From: Jatrophihabitans sp.
GTDB taxonomy: Bacteria; Actinomycetota; Actinomycetes; Mycobacteriales; Jatrophihabitantaceae
Direction: 5' to 3'
DNA: 64,000 nt
Assembly (NCBI GenBank): GCA_036399055.1
Contig: DASWNX010000040.1
Span: forward strand, 186,001 to 250,000
The position numbers and the translations under genes are program-made. Below are positions 9,911-19,000 of the stretch, one piece after another (the stretch's first letter is position 1; the number at the start of each line of letters is the position of its first letter). Below the pieces are notes generated by a model. The model made no database searches. It saw only the letters and a program-made list of their open reading frames with translations, and was not told where the DNA came from.

Positions 9911-10521
9911 CGCCTTCTCCGGCGGCCGGAGAAGGCCTCAGCCGGTCCGCTCAGCGCCGTGAGATGGCCTGCGTCCTGGGGCTGGCAGCGCTGGCCGGCG
10001 CGGTCATCCTGTTCGCCGCCGGCCAGTCCTGGGTGTCGACGACGTCCCAGCGTCGCCCGCCCTTCGGGCCGCTGCAGGCTGAGCTGACGGGGCGTGAGCT
10101 GCATCCGGCGCTGACCGGGCTGGCGGTGGTGGCTGTGCTGAGCGTGGCGTTGACGCTGGTGACCGGCGGCGTGGTGCGCCGGCTGCTGGGCGGGCTGCTG
10201 GCGCTGCTCGGCGGCTGGGCGTGCTGGTATGCCGTCAACGGATTGGCCAACACCATCCCGGGGCAGTCGTCGCAGCCGGATGGCGCCCGGTTCATCGGGG
10301 ACGGCGGGCTGCAGCAGCTGCACTGGCATCCCGTCTGGGCCGGCGTGACACTGGCGGCGGCGGTGCTGCTGGTGCTCTGCGGCCTGCTACAGGTGATCCG
10401 GGCCGGCCGGTGGCGACTGGGCATGTCGGCCAAGTACGCGGCCCCGGCCGCGGTCGCCGAATCGGCCGATCCGTGGCGCCGCCTGGACCGCGGTGAAGAT
10501 CCGACGCTGCCCGATCGCTAA
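9907..10521 (+). CDS. Trp biosynthesis-associated membrane protein
   Basis: A 204-residue membrane protein with four predicted helices: VLGLAALAGAVILFAAGQSW, ALTGLAVVAVLSVALTLV, LLGGLLALLGGWACWYAV and VTLAAAVLLVLCGLLQVI. Position between trpE and trpC, size and topology match the actinobacterial Trp operon-associated membrane protein family (M. tuberculosis Rv1610 type). Its biochemical role is unknown. The ATG overlaps the trpE stop. A gap of 79 bp separates it from trpC. Confidence 0.85.
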   Translation: MTPSPAAGEGLSRSAQRREMACVLGLAALAGAVILFAAGQSWVSTTSQRRPPFGPLQAELTGRELHPALTGLAVVAVLSVALTLVTGGVVRRLLGGLLALLGGWACWYAVNGLANTIPGQSSQPDGARFIGDGGLQQLHWHPVWAGVTLAAAVLLVLCGLLQVIRAGRWRLGMSAKYAAPAAVAESADPWRRLDRGEDPTLPDR

Positions 10522-10600
10522 CATCGGAGAAAGGCCAGTCAATGGTGACGAGTCAGCGTGGCGCAGGCGCTTGGCGGCAGGTTGAGACCAGGAGGCAGCT

Positions 10601-11410
10601 GTGAACGCCCTCGAGGACATCCTCTGCGGTGTCCGGGCAGATGTAGCGGCCCGCCAGGCCAAGATCAGCATGGACGAGGTCCGAGCGGCCGCCAAGGCCG
10701 CCCAGGCGCCGTTGGACGGCTACCGCGCGCTGCGCGCGCCCGGCGTGGCGGTGATCGCCGAGGTCAAGCGCCGCAGCCCGTCCAGGGGCATGCTGGCCGA
10801 GATCGCCTCGCCGGCGGAGCTGGCCGGGCAGTACCAGGCCGGCGGCGCCCGGGTGATCAGCGTGTTGACCGAGGAACGCCGGTTCGGCGGCTCGCTCGCC
10901 GACCTGGACCAGGTGCGGGCCGCGGTCTCCATCCCGGTGCTGCGCAAGGACTTCGTGGTCAGCTCCTACCAGGTGCACGAGGCCAGGGCGCACGGCGCTG
11001 ACCTGGTGCTGCTGGTCGTCGCGGCGCTGGAGCAGAACGCCCTGATCGGGCTGCGTGAGCGGATCGAGTCACTGGGTATGACGGCGCTGGTCGAGGTGCA
11101 CGACGAGCAAGAGGCCTCGCGCGCCCTGGACGCCGGCGCCCGGGTGATCGGCGTGAACGCCCGCAACCTCAAGACGCTGGAGGTGGACCGGTCGGTGTTC
11201 GAGCGGATCGCGCCGGGACTGCCCAGCGAGATCGTCAAGGTCGCCGAGTCCGGCGTGCGCGATGCTCACGACCTGATCACCTACGCCTCGGCCGGGGCGG
11301 ACGCGGTGCTGGTCGGTGAGGGCCTGGTGACGTCGGGCAACCCGCGCCAGGCGGTCGCGGACCTGGTGACCGCCGGCGCGCATCCGGCGACGCCGCGCAC
11401 CACGCGGTGA
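10601..11410 (+). CDS. trpC: Indole-3-glycerol phosphate synthase
   Basis: The enzyme (269 residues) closes the indole ring from CdRP in tryptophan synthesis. The GTG start has an AGGAGGCAGCT ribosome site. Motifs of the barrel are [13 protein letters not shown] with the catalytic Lys, [61 protein letters not shown] and VAESGVRD. Downstream, trpB and trpA would be expected from conserved actinobacterial gene order but are absent; a convergent oxidoreductase gene follows 24 bp later. Confidence 0.95.
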   Translation: MNALEDILCGVRADVAARQAKISMDEVRAAAKAAQAPLDGYRALRAPGVAVIAEVKRRSPSRGMLAEIASPAELAGQYQAGGARVISVLTEERRFGGSLADLDQVRAAVSIPVLRKDFVVSSYQVHEARAHGADLVLLVVAALEQNALIGLRERIESLGMTALVEVHDEQEASRALDAGARVIGVNARNLKTLEVDRSVFERIAPGLPSEIVKVAESGVRDAHDLITYASAGADAVLVGEGLVTSGNPRQAVADLVTAGAHPATPRTTR

Positions 11411-11434
11411 CGTTGACCGGCGGTCGGGGACAGG

Positions 11435-12421
11435 TCAGGGGATGAGCAGCAGCTTTCCGGTGCTGCGGCGGCTTTCCAGGTCGGCGTAGGCCCGCGTCGC
11501 CTCGGCCAGCGGGTACCGCCCGCCGATCTCGACCTGCAGGCCACCGAAGGCCAGGCCGTTGAGCACCGCGCCGGCCCGCGTCAGCAGCTCCTCCCGGGTC
11601 TGGACGTAGTGCGCCAGAGTCGGCCGGGTCAGGAACAGCGAGCCGCCGGAGTTCAGCCGCTGCAGGTCGAACGGCGGCACCTGGCCGCTGGCCGCGCCGA
11701 ACACCGCCAGCGTGCCGCGCCGGCGCAGTGATCCCAGGGAGGCGTCGAAGGTGGCCTTGCCGACGCCGTCGTAGACCACCTCGACCCCGACCCCGCCGGT
11801 CAGCTCCCGGACCGCGGCGGCGACGTCGCTCACCTCGGTGTAGTTCACGATGTGATCGGCGCCCAGCGCGCGCGCCTTGTCCGCCTTGGCCTCGGTGGAG
11901 ACGGTGCCGATCACGGTGGCGCCCTTGGCTTTGGCCAGCTGCACCAGCAACTGGCCGACCCCGCCGGCCGCGGCATGCACCAGGATGGTGTCACCGGCCT
12001 GCACCGCGTAGGTGGAGTTGAGCAGGTAGTGGGCGGTCATGCCCTGCAACATCACCGCGGCGGCCTGCTCCAGCTCCACCGGCTCGGGCACCGGCACGGC
12101 GTCGCTCTCGGGCACCAACACCAGGCCGGCCGCGCTGCCCAGAGTCTGGCACCAGGCGACCCGGTCGCCTTCCCCGGCGACCCTGACGCCCTCGCCGGCG
12201 GCCAGCACGATCCCCGCGCCCTCACTGCCGAGCACGAACGGGGTCGGCACCGGGTAGACCCCTGCCCGCTGGTAGGTGTCGATGAAGTTCACCCCGGCGG
12301 CGGCGACCTGCACCAGCAGCTGGCCCGGGCCGGGCCGCTCGATCTCGCGGGACTGGATCTGCAGGACCTCGTTGCCGCCGTGCTCGGTCACTACCAAGGC
12401 GTCGGCCGTCTGTGTGGACAT
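11435..12421 (-). CDS. NADPH:quinone oxidoreductase (Qor-like, zinc-independent MDR family)
   Basis: The protein has 328 residues and starts at the ATG giving MSTQTADALVVTEHGG; an in-frame codon 42 bp further upstream is less likely. It belongs to the medium-chain dehydrogenase/reductase superfamily without the zinc Cys/His ligands. Signatures are GVNFIDTYQRAGVYPV, VLGSEGAGIVLAAGEG, the NADPH-binding VHAAAGGVGQLLVQLAKAKG, GADHIVNY and VVYDGVGKATFD. It probably reduces quinones or alkenals by one-step hydride transfer from NADPH. It lies convergent to trpC and divergent from lgt, at the place where trpBA would normally be. Confidence 0.9.
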   Translation of the reverse strand: MSTQTADALVVTEHGGNEVLQIQSREIERPGPGQLLVQVAAAGVNFIDTYQRAGVYPVPTPFVLGSEGAGIVLAAGEGVRVAGEGDRVAWCQTLGSAAGLVLVPESDAVPVPEPVELEQAAAVMLQGMTAHYLLNSTYAVQAGDTILVHAAAGGVGQLLVQLAKAKGATVIGTVSTEAKADKARALGADHIVNYTEVSDVAAAVRELTGGVGVEVVYDGVGKATFDASLGSLRRRGTLAVFGAASGQVPPFDLQRLNSGGSLFLTRPTLAHYVQTREELLTRAGAVLNGLAFGGLQVEIGGRYPLAEATRAYADLESRRSTGKLLLIP

Positions 12422-12476
12422 GGCTTCAAGGTAGCCAATAACGGGCGGTGTTCGCCCCCTCATCTACCGTGGGCAC

Positions 12477-13625
12477 GTGCAGACGATCCAAGCGGCGATT
12501 CCCAGTCCAACGGTGAGCGCCATCCGGCTGGGCCCGTTCACGGTGCACCTGTACGCGCTGTGCATCGTGGCCGGCATCCTGGTGGCCATCTGGCTCACCG
12601 ACCGCCGCTGGCGCGCTCGCGGCGGCGCCGAGCACCAAGTGGGCGACGTGGCCGGTTGGGCGGTGCTGTTCGGCATCCTCGGCGGCCGGCTGTACCACGT
12701 GATCACCGACCCGCAGCTGTATTTCGGCAGCGGCAAGAACCCGGTGGACGCCCTCAGGATCTGGGACGGCGGCCTCGGGATCTGGGGCGCGATCGCGCTG
12801 GGGGCGCTGGGCGCCTGGATAGGCTGCCGTCGCCACAAGATGAACTTTCCGGCCTTCGCCGACTGCGCCGCGCCCGCCATCCTGCTCGCCCAGGCGATCG
12901 GCAGGTGGGGCAACTGGTTCAACAACGAGCTGTACGGCCGGGCCACGACACTGCCGTGGAAGCTGCAGATCCACGAGCTGGAGGTCGGGGCGGGCAAGGT
13001 CAGCCGGGACGCCGAGGGCAACGCCGTCGTGCTGGGTTACTTCCACCCGACCTTCCTGTACGAGATGTTGTGGAGCCTGGCCGTGGTGGCCGTGCTGCTG
13101 TGGGCCGACCACCGCCGGTTGCTGGCCCGCGGCCAGGTCCTGGCGCTCTACCTGGTGGGCTACACCTTCGGCCGGTTCTGGGTGGAGCTGCTGCGCGACG
13201 ACGCGGCCAACCGGATCCTGGGCCTGCGGGTGAACAGCTGGGTGTCCATGCTGGTCTTCCTCCTCGCGTTGGCGTGGTTCCTGCGACTGCGGGGCGGTCC
13301 GCGCAGCGTGGCGGGCCTGGGCCGGTCCGCCGGAGAGGACCCCAGCCGGTCCGCCGGAAAGGACCCCAGCCGGTCCGCCGGAGAGGGCCCGGCGCAGTCC
13401 TCCGATGCCCCGTCCCGGCCCGCCGAGGACCTGGTGCCTGCCGTCGACCTGGCCAAGCCAGCCGGGCCGGCGGGCCAGGCCATGGCAGCGGGAGACAGGC
13501 CGGCCGGAGCGGGCTCCAACCGCCCGACCGGCGCCGACCTAGACTCGAACCATGTCCAGCAGCATGCCCAGAGTCGATCCCCAGCGCCCGGCGCCGCTGA
13601 CGGCGACGCACCACCGGATCGATGA
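12477..13625 (+). CDS. lgt: Prolipoprotein diacylglyceryl transferase
   Basis: Lgt (382 residues) transfers diacylglyceryl from phosphatidylglycerol to the lipobox Cys of prolipoproteins at the membrane. Motifs include RLGPFTVHLYALCIV, VLFGILGGRLYHVI, GGLGIWGAI and the Lgt signature LLAQAIGRWGNWFNNELYGR, with HPTFLYEMLWSL and GRFWVELLRDD. The core ends near residue 280; the remaining about 100 residues are a hydrophilic tail with RSAGEDPS-type repeats. The last 74 bp overlap the next gene in another frame. Position next to the trp genes is conserved in actinobacteria. Confidence 0.93.
   Translation: MQTIQAAIPSPTVSAIRLGPFTVHLYALCIVAGILVAIWLTDRRWRARGGAEHQVGDVAGWAVLFGILGGRLYHVITDPQLYFGSGKNPVDALRIWDGGLGIWGAIALGALGAWIGCRRHKMNFPAFADCAAPAILLAQAIGRWGNWFNNELYGRATTLPWKLQIHELEVGAGKVSRDAEGNAVVLGYFHPTFLYEMLWSLAVVAVLLWADHRRLLARGQVLALYLVGYTFGRFWVELLRDDAANRILGLRVNSWVSMLVFLLALAWFLRLRGGPRSVAGLGRSAGEDPSRSAGKDPSRSAGEGPAQSSDAPSRPAEDLVPAVDLAKPAGPAGQAMAAGDRPAGAGSNRPTGADLDSNHVQQHAQSRSPAPGAADGDAPPDR
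13323..13390 (+). repeat. 24-bp tandem repeat in the lgt 3' region
   Basis: Two full and one partial copy of a 24-bp unit starting CGGTCCGCCGGAGAGG encode RSAGEDPS, RSAGKDPS and RSAGEGP. The repeats lie in the C-terminal extension beyond the conserved Lgt core and keep frame. Confidence 0.9.
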
Positions 13626-14325
13626 CCCCGAGCTGACGGTCGGCCACGAGCACCGGGAGGTCTCCGGCGGCTGGCTGCGCCCGACCGTGTTCGGCATGGT
13701 CGACGGGCTGGTGTCGAACTTCGGCCTGGTAGCCGGCGTGGCAGCGGCCAGCGCCGGCGCCCGCCCGGTGATGGTCGCCGGCGTGGCGGGGCTGCTGGCC
13801 GGGGCGTTCTCGATGGGCAGCGGCGAGTACGTCTCGGTGCGCAGCCAGAACGAGTCGATGCGGGCCGAGGTCGAGGTCGAGCGCCGCGAGCTTGAGGACA
13901 ACCCGGAGGCCGAGCTGGCCGAGCTGACCCAGATCTACATCGACAAGGGGGTCGACCCCGAGCTTGCCCAACTGGTGGCCGAGCAGCTGTCGGTCGATCC
14001 GGGGCAGGCCCTGCAGATCCACGCCCAGGAGGAGCTGGGGGTCGACATCCACGACCTGCCCAACCCGTGGCTGGCCTCGGGCTCGTCGTTCCTGTCCTTC
14101 TCCCTCGGCGCGCTGCTGCCGCTGCTGCCGTTCCTGTTCGGCGCTGACGTGCTGTGGTTGGCCGCCTTCCTGACGCTGACCGGGCTGTTCGTGACCGGCG
14201 CCATCACCGCCCGGTTCACCACCCGGCTCTGGTACTACGCCGGCGGGCGGCAGCTGCTGCTGGGCGCGGTCACCTTCGCGGTGACCTATGGGATCGGGCA
14301 CCTGATCGGCGCCAACGTCACCTGA
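13552..14325 (+). CDS. VIT1/CCC1-type metal transporter (DUF125 family)
   Basis: A 257-residue membrane protein of the vacuolar iron transporter family, which moves Fe2+ or Mn2+ across membranes. The hallmark is GGWLRPTVFGMVDGLVSNFGL, then GLLAGAFSMGSGEYVSVRSQ in the second helix. A cytoplasmic charged helical region (EVERRELEDNPEAELAEL) follows with the acidic residues typical of the metal-binding domain, and three C-terminal helices end in LIGANVT. The ATG at 13552 makes a 74-bp overlap with lgt. A start at 13564 would shorten the overlap slightly; the conserved region begins about residue 40, so a later start cannot be ruled out. Confidence 0.87.
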   Translation: MSSSMPRVDPQRPAPLTATHHRIDDPELTVGHEHREVSGGWLRPTVFGMVDGLVSNFGLVAGVAAASAGARPVMVAGVAGLLAGAFSMGSGEYVSVRSQNESMRAEVEVERRELEDNPEAELAELTQIYIDKGVDPELAQLVAEQLSVDPGQALQIHAQEELGVDIHDLPNPWLASGSSFLSFSLGALLPLLPFLFGADVLWLAAFLTLTGLFVTGAITARFTTRLWYYAGGRQLLLGAVTFAVTYGIGHLIGANVT

Positions 14326-14377
14326 TTCCACCCGCGCGTCATGCTCTGCGGTCGTGCTAGCCACCTGTCGGCATGAC

Positions 14378-14438
14378 GCGCCGGAGAAGGCGCGCGCCGG
14401 AGAAGGTGCCTGGTCGGAGAAGGCGCGCGCCGGAGAAC
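14378..14438. repeat. Short imperfect tandem repeats downstream of the VIT gene
   Basis: The motif GCGCCGGAGAAGG and near copies occur about four times in 61 bp (14378, 14395, around 14413 and 14427) between the convergent VIT-type gene and the ion-channel gene. It is noncoding as far as I can see and could form a weak structure at the convergent 3' ends. Confidence 0.7.
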
Positions 14439-14441
14439 GGC

Positions 14442-15149
14442 TCAGTTCAGCTTGTCGACCGATCCCTCACGCGCCCGGGCGCGCGCCACGGTCAGCCCGA
14501 CCATCCACGACACGATCATGGCCACGTAGGCCAGCCCCGCCACCTGCTCGATCATCACGAAGCTGCGGGCATGCGGCAGCACCGGCACCACGTCGGACAG
14601 GCCGGTGCTGGACAGGGTGGTGAAGCTCAGGAACAGCAGCTCCATCCAGGTCCGCGGCTCGTCGGCGTTGACCGCTGCGGTGAACGAGCCCGGCCAGATC
14701 ACCTGGGTGACCACGTACAGGTGGGCGAAGGCCCAGGCCAGCAGGGTGAAGGTCGTGCCGACGGCGAACAACTCGTCACGGGTGATGTCGCGGTCGGCGA
14801 GCATGTAGGCGATCAGGCTGAAGGCGGCGTAGAAGTAGAACACCGCCTCGAAGCCGGACCCCCAGGCGCGCCACACCGCGGCTTCTGACATCAGCTGGCA
14901 GAGGGTGAAGACCACCGAGGGCGCCCCCAGCGCGATCGACACCCAGACCGTCCAGGAGGTCTTCTCGACCGACCAGACAGCCAGCGCCAGCACCAGCAGG
15001 CCGAACAGCGACACCGCGCTCGTGCCGGCGCGGGACTCGCCGAGGTAGGGGTAGATCAGCACCCCGAGCAGCTGGGTCGCCAGCAGGATCGCCGATGGTT
15101 GCCGGCGGGCCCGGTCGATCAGGCGGGAGGATCGGGCGGCCTCAGCCAA
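14442..15149 (-). CDS. Two-pore-segment ion channel family protein
   Basis: A 235-residue membrane protein with about six hydrophobic segments. The last part has the pore-loop layout of potassium-channel-like proteins: MELLFLSFTTLSSTGLSDVV followed by the helix IEQVAGLAYVAMIVSWMVGL. The filter region TTLSSTGLSD replaces the usual TVGYGD, so ion selectivity may differ from classical K+ channels. The most upstream start is a TTG at 15149, which overlaps the end of the ankyrin gene by 8 bp; this suggests translational coupling, although a downstream start is possible. Function is inferred only from this domain. Confidence 0.75.
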   Translation of the reverse strand: MAEAARSSRLIDRARRQPSAILLATQLLGVLIYPYLGESRAGTSAVSLFGLLVLALAVWSVEKTSWTVWVSIALGAPSVVFTLCQLMSEAAVWRAWGSGFEAVFYFYAAFSLIAYMLADRDITRDELFAVGTTFTLLAWAFAHLYVVTQVIWPGSFTAAVNADEPRTWMELLFLSFTTLSSTGLSDVVPVLPHARSFVMIEQVAGLAYVAMIVSWMVGLTVARARAREGSVDKLN

Positions 15150-15798
15150 CGGTGCCGCCCAGCAACGCCGCGCGCACCGTGTCCTCGGAGGCCAACTCGA
15201 TCGGCGTCCGGCCGTCGTCGTTGGCTGCCGCGGAGTCTGCGCCCGCCGACAGCAGCGCCAACACCGAGTCCAGGTCGCCGTTGGCAGCCGCCGAGTGCAG
15301 CGGGGTCCAGCCGCCGCGCTGGCGGGCGTGCACCGGGGCGTCGGAGGCGATCAGGATCCACACCAGCTCCGAGTGCCGGCCGGCGGCGGCGGCGTGCAGC
15401 GGCTGCACCGCCAGCTCGTTGCGTGACGGCTCGGCCACCTCGGCGTCGGCGTCGAGCAGCATCCTGGCCGCCTCGGCGCGGCCGAAGTAGGCGGCCAGGT
15501 GCAGGGCCTGCCAGCCGTCGGCGCTCCAGGAGTCGATCACCGACCGGTCGGCGGCGATCAGCTCGCCCAGCCGGGCGGTGTCGTCGAAGGCGGCCGCCTC
15601 GAACACCGACAGCTCACCGGTGCGGGCGGCCAGCTCGTCGGCCAGCGGGCCGTGCCCGTTGTACAGAGCGGTCAGCGAGGGCGACGCGCCGTCCGGGCCG
15701 AGGGTGGCCAGCAGCGACGGATCGTCGTCGAGCTGCCGGCGCACCTGGTCGACGTCACCGACCGCGATCGCGGCGAAGAACTCGCTGAGGGGCGCCAT
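15142..15798 (-). CDS. Ankyrin repeat protein
   Basis: The 218-residue cytoplasmic protein starts at the ATG giving MAPLSEFFAAIAVGDVDQ. At least four ankyrin-type repeats are visible: DVDQVRRQLDDDPSLLATLG, DGWQALHLAAYFGRAEAARM, VQPLHAAAAGRHSELVWILI and GGWTPLHSAAANGDLDSVLA, the last ending in DDGRTPIELA. Such proteins mediate protein-protein contacts. Its stop overlaps the start of the ion channel gene, so the two may act together (inference from coupling only). It is divergent from gltB; a much longer open frame continuing antisense through gltB is not real. Confidence 0.85.
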   Translation of the reverse strand: MAPLSEFFAAIAVGDVDQVRRQLDDDPSLLATLGPDGASPSLTALYNGHGPLADELAARTGELSVFEAAAFDDTARLGELIAADRSVIDSWSADGWQALHLAAYFGRAEAARMLLDADAEVAEPSRNELAVQPLHAAAAGRHSELVWILIASDAPVHARQRGGWTPLHSAAANGDLDSVLALLSAGADSAAANDDGRTPIELASEDTVRAALLGGTVG

Positions 15799-16011
15799 GA
15801 CACCACTGTGCCACCGCGGCCGGGCCGCGAGAAGCTCACCCTCCGCGCCATTCGCGTTCCCAGCCGGTCTGCCGGTAATCTCTCCAACGCACCACAAGAG
15901 CCACCTGGGCCGACGCTGTCCCGCGAGTGACCAACGGATCGGATGCGATTTCGCCGAACCGGACAGCTGAGGGCCCCGGCGTGCCGGGCGCCCCGATCGA
16001 GGGGAGCAGGC
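15799..16011. promoter_or_regulatory. Intergenic region between ankyrin gene and gltB
   Basis: These 213 bp separate two divergent genes and must hold both promoters. A TAATCT (about 15872) is a possible -10 element toward gltB, but I see no convincing -35. The end of the region has the strong GAGGGGAGCAGG ribosome site that fixes the gltB GTG start. No hairpin or known riboswitch is recognised. Confidence 0.4.
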
Positions 16012-19000
16012 GTGCAATTCTCCGCAGTGCCCGCCGCGCAGGGCCTGTACGACCCGCGTAACGAGACCGACTCCTGCGGGGTGGCCTGCCTGGCCGATCT
16101 GCGCGGGCGGCCGAGCCACTCGCTGATCCGCACCGCCCTGACCGCGCTGCACAACATGGACCACCGCGGCGCCGCCGGCGCCGAGCCCGAGAGCGGCGAC
16201 GGCTCGGGCATCACCGTCGCCATCCCGGACGCCTTCCTGCGGGCGGTGGCCGGCGCCGAACTCGACGTCGAGCTGCCGGCGGCAGGCAGCTACGCCACCG
16301 GCATCGCCTTCCTGCCGACCGAGCTGCCCGCCCGCGAGCGGGTGAAGGCCGTGGTGGCCCGGACCGCCGCCGCCGAGGGCCTGCGAGTGCTCGGCTGGCG
16401 GCCGGTGCCGATCTCCGCCGAGGGCCTGGGCCCGAGCGCGCTCGAGGTGATGCCGGCCTTCGAGCAGCTGTTCGTCTGCGCCGCCGAGGCGACGGCCGAC
16501 GGCCTGGAGCTGGAGCGGATGGCCTTCGGCCTGCGCAAGGTCGCCGAGCGCAGGGTCGCGGAGTCCGGTGACCAGCTGTACTTTCCCTCGCTGTCGGGAC
16601 GGACCCTGATCTACAAGGGGATGCTGACCACCGCGCAGCTGGCTACCTTCTACCCCGACCTGCGGGACGAGCGGTTCAGCTCCGCCATCGCGCTGGTGCA
16701 CAGCCGCTTCTCGACCAACACCTTCCCGTCCTGGCCGCTGGCCCAGCCGTTCCGGCTGATCGCCCACAACGGCGAGATCAACACCGTCGGCGGCAACCGC
16801 AACTGGATGGCGGCCCGGCAGGCGCTGCTGGCCTCGGAGCTGCTGGCTGATCCGAGCGACCCCGACCGCGGCCTGTCGCGGCTGTTTCCGATCTGCACCC
16901 CGGACGGCTCGGACTCCGCCTCCTTCGACGAGGTGCTGGAGCTGCTGCACCTGGGCGGGCGCAGCCTGCCGCACGCGGTGCTGATGATGATCCCGGAGGC
17001 GTGGGAGAACGCCGGCGCCTACATGGACCCGGCCCGCCGCGACTTCTACGCCTTCCACTCGACGCTGATGGAGCCCTGGGACGGCCCGGCCTGCGTGAGC
17101 TTCACCGACGGCACGGTGATCGGCGCGGTGCTCGACCGCAACGGCCTGCGTCCCGGGCGCTGGTGGCGCACCAGCGAGGACCTGGTGATCCTGGCCAGCG
17201 AGGCGGGCGTGATCGACCTGGACCCGGCCACGGTGGTCGCCAAGGGCCGGTTGCAGCCGGGCCGGATGTTCCTGGTCGACACCGCGGCCGGCGAGATCCG
17301 CGACGACGACGAGATCAAGTCCGCACTGGCCGCCGAGCACCCCTACGGCGACTGGTTGCACACCGGGCTGCTGCACCTGGACACCCTGCCCGAGCGCGAG
17401 CATGTCACCCACACCCACGAGTCGGTGACCCTGCGCCAGCAGCTGTTCGGCTACACCGAGGAGGAGCTGCGGGTCATCCTGGCGCCGATGGCCGGCACCG
17501 GCGGCGAGCCGCTGGGCTCGATGGGCACCGACACCCCGCTGGCGGTGCTGAGCCAGCGGCCTCGGCTGCTGTTCGACTACTTCTCCGAGCTGTTCGCCCA
17601 GGTCACCAACCCGCCCCTGGACGCGATCCGCGAGGAGATGGTGACCTCGCTGTCGGCCACCATCGGCCCCGAGCAGAACCTGCTCGACCCGAGCGCGGCC
17701 TCGTGCCGCCAGATCGTGCTGCCCCGGCCGGTGATCGACAACGACGACCTGGCCAAGATCTGGCACGTCAACGCCGACGGCGACCTGCCGGGCTTCCAGT
17801 GCGCCCTGATCGACGGCCGGTACCGGGTGCACGGCGGCGGCCCGGCGCTGAACGCCGCGCTGCTGCGGGTGCGCGATGAGTGCTCGGCGGCGATCGAGGC
17901 CGGCGCCCGGATCCTCATCCTGTCCGACCGGGACTGCGGCCCCGACCACGCGCCGATCCCGTCCCTGCTGCTGACCTCGGCCGTGCACGGGCACCTGGTG
18001 CGCACCGGCCAGCGCACCAAGGTCGGCCTGGTGGTCGAGACCGGCGAGGCCCGCGAGGTGCATCACGTGGCGCTGCTGATCGGCTACGGCGCCGCCGCGG
18101 TGAACCCCTACCTGGCATTCGAGACGATCGATGACCTGATCGGCGCCGGAGCGCTCACCGGGGTCGACTCCAAGACCGCGATCGGCCGCTACATCAAGTC
18201 GCTGTCCAAGGGCGTGCTCAAGGTGATGTCGAAGATGGGCATCTCGACCGTCGCCTCCTACACCGGCGCCCAGGTCTTCCAGGCGTTCGGGCTGTCGGAT
18301 GAGCTGATCGACAGTTACTTCACCGGCACCCGCAGCAGCCTCGGCGGGATCGGCCTGGACGTCCTGGCAGACGAGGTCGCCGCCCGGCACGCCCAGGCGT
18401 TCGGCCAGAACCCGGTCACCCGGGCGCACCGACGGCTGGAGGTCGGCGGGGAGTACGCCTGGCGGCGCGAGGGCGAGATCCACCTGTTCAACCCCGAGAC
18501 GGTGTTCAAGCTGCAGCACGCCACCCGGGCCCGGCGCTATGACCGCTTCGCCGAGTACACCGACGAGGTCGACCGGCTGAGCCGGCAGGGCGCCACCCTG
18601 CGCGGGCTGTTCGAGCTGCGCACCGGCCAGCGCCCGCCGGTGCCCCTGGATGAGGTCGAGCCGGTCTGGCAGATAGTCAAGCGGTTCGCCACCGGGGCGA
18701 TGTCCTACGGCTCGATCTCGGCCGAGGCGCACCAGACGCTGGCGATCGCGATGAACCGGATCGGCGGCCGGTCCAACTCCGGCGAGGGGGGCGAGGACGC
18801 CGACCGCTACCTGCCCGACGCCAACGGCGACCTGCGCCGCTCGGCGGTCAAGCAGGTGGCCTCCGGCCGGTTCGGGGTGACCTCGCACTACCTGGTCAAC
18901 GCCGACGACCTGCAGATCAAGATCGCCCAGGGCGCCAAGCCCGGCGAGGGCGGTCAGCTGCCCGGGTACAAGGTCTATCCGTGGATCGCCCGGACCCGGC

